DNA of 7,475 bases from CAYMKE01 sp964390955 (GTDB lineage: Bacteria > Bacteroidota > Bacteroidia > Bacteroidales > JBBRXJ01). The notes beneath the pieces were generated by a model, which saw nothing but the letters and a program-made list of their open reading frames with translations, had not been told where the DNA came from and made no database searches. Each line of letters starts with the position of its first letter. Within the stretch, counting starts at the first letter, position 1. Below, in pieces: positions 7,170-7,475 of the stretch. The stretch is taken from positions 1 through 7,475 of the forward strand of contig CAYMKE010000166.1 of assembly GCA_964390955.1 (NCBI GenBank), read 5' to 3'. The translations under genes and the position numbers were made by a program.

Positions 7170-7191
7170 TATATAGAATTAATTCTATATA
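7170..7191. repeat. Perfect 22-bp palindrome upstream of the START-like gene
   Basis: The left arm TATATAGAATT (7170-7180) is the exact reverse complement of the right arm (7181-7191). It lies about 75-95 bp upstream of the START-like ATG, where an operator could sit. It contains only two G-C pairs, so it would make a weak hairpin and is not followed by a T-run on either strand. Confidence 0.5.
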
Positions 7192-7374
7192 TTAATTAAC
7201 TTTTAATTTAGAAAAAAAGTATTTGTTCATGATGAATAAAAGTCATGAAAACAAGCTGATTGTATGTCTTATATGCAGTCTGGGTTACAATGAGTGTATA
7301 AAAAAACGGCTAAACAACGCTTGTTATAAGTTTAAAATATCCTTGCTTTATATCTAAAATTTATAAAGAAATAC

Positions 7375-7382
7375 TATATTTG
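7375..7382 (+). promoter_or_regulatory. TAnnTTTG -7 promoter element for tRNA-Met
   Basis: TATATTTG matches the Bacteroidota primary sigma factor -7 consensus TAnnTTTG exactly and lies 18 bp before the first base of the tRNA, so the transcript would start about a dozen bases upstream of the mature end. No good TTTG -33 box is found at the normal spacing; TTTA at 7347-7350 is 24 nt away. Confidence 0.55.
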
Positions 7383-7400
7383 CGTTTTCTTTTAAAAAAT

Positions 7401-7475
7401 GGCGAGATAGCTCAGCTGGTCAGAGCGCATGATTCATAATCATGAGGTCGGGGGTTCAAGTCCCCCCCTCGCTAC
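7401..7475 (+). tRNA. tRNA-Met (CAT), elongator type
   Basis: The cloverleaf can be drawn by eye. The acceptor 5' strand is GGCGAGA (7401-7407), followed by T8 and A9. The D stem is GCTC/GAGC (7410-7413, 7423-7426). The anticodon stem CATGA/TCATG encloses loop TTCATAA with anticodon CAT at 7435-7437. The variable loop is 5 nt (7445-7449). The T stem GGGGG/CCCCC (7450-7454, 7462-7466) encloses TTCAAGT, and the 3' acceptor strand is CCTCGCT (7467-7473) with discriminator A at 7474. The window ends one base later, so a genomic CCA cannot be confirmed. The anticodon stem lacks the three G-C pairs of initiator tRNA, so this is elongator Met rather than the Fmt substrate. A tRNA-Ile2 with a modified CAT anticodon is less likely. 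Position 1-72 is a G-U pair and 7-66 is an A-C mismatch. Confidence 0.97.

Larger units (their letters stand above)
7097..7400. other. Divergent AT-rich spacer between the START-like gene and tRNA-Met
   Basis: This 304-bp stretch should contain promoters for both flanking genes. It holds an A10 run (7133-7142), a perfect 22-bp palindrome (7170-7191), the tRNA -7 element (7375-7382), and an inverted repeat TTCATGA/TCATGAA (7226-7232 and 7243-7249). A 42-codon plus-strand ORF occupies 7229-7357 (begins MMNKSHENKL, contains four Cys), with a weak purine-rich stretch upstream. I see no recognised family in it and do not call it a gene. Confidence 0.6.

Noticed and set aside
7097..7220. Approximate direct repeat of ATTAATTAACTTTT-like sequence (about 7097-7123 and 7191-7219)
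   Set aside because: It needs gaps to align and consists almost only of A and T, so it is expected by chance in this composition.
7313..7325. AACAA-CGC-TTGTT hairpin before the tRNA
   Set aside because: Five mostly A-T pairs with a 3-nt loop and no T-run; not enough to call a terminator.

Overview
This window looks like an ordinary chromosomal segment of an AT-rich member of the Bacteroidota. The assignment rests on four things: the type of LptF/LptG permease, the fused RibBA enzyme, a small START-like protein of the kind common in that phylum, and a perfect TAnnTTTG promoter -7 element in front of the tRNA gene. Start codons have no obvious Shine-Dalgarno sequences, which also fits. No mobile element, CRISPR array, rRNA or defence system is visible.

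Layout, right to left, because every protein gene is on the minus strand. A tRNA-Met (CAT anticodon, elongator type) lies on the plus strand at the right edge (7401-7475). A 304-bp AT-rich divergent spacer separates it from a START-like (SRPBCC-fold) gene at 6719-7096. After a 246-bp spacer comes a tight five-gene run: an LptF/LptG permease (5000-6472, GTG start), a GT-B glycosyltransferase (3801-5003, 4-bp ATGA overlap), a membrane GT2 glycosyltransferase (2622-3794, 6-bp gap), ribBA (1270-2571, 50-bp gap) and fmt (284-1252, 17-bp gap). The leftmost 283 bp hold no convincing gene; an unresolved fragment may run off the left edge.

How the genes relate. The permease would move lipopolysaccharide from the inner membrane toward the outer membrane. 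The two glycosyltransferases directly behind it probably build or decorate a cell-surface glycan, so the first three genes look like an envelope module. RibBA (riboflavin precursors) and Fmt (initiator tRNA formylation) are housekeeping genes that appear to be co-transcribed with it. No FMN riboswitch precedes ribBA.

The points most worth a second look are modest: long coding-strand poly-T tracts in both glycosyltransferase genes and a (TATAA)4 repeat in the permease gene (possible slippage sites); a bulged hairpin or dyad in the leader of the permease operon; a perfect 22-bp palindrome whose 14-bp core recurs before ribBA; a His/Cys-rich tail on RibBA; an A-C mismatch in the tRNA acceptor stem; and two possible small or broken coding segments. 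I see no clear evidence of a new biological system.
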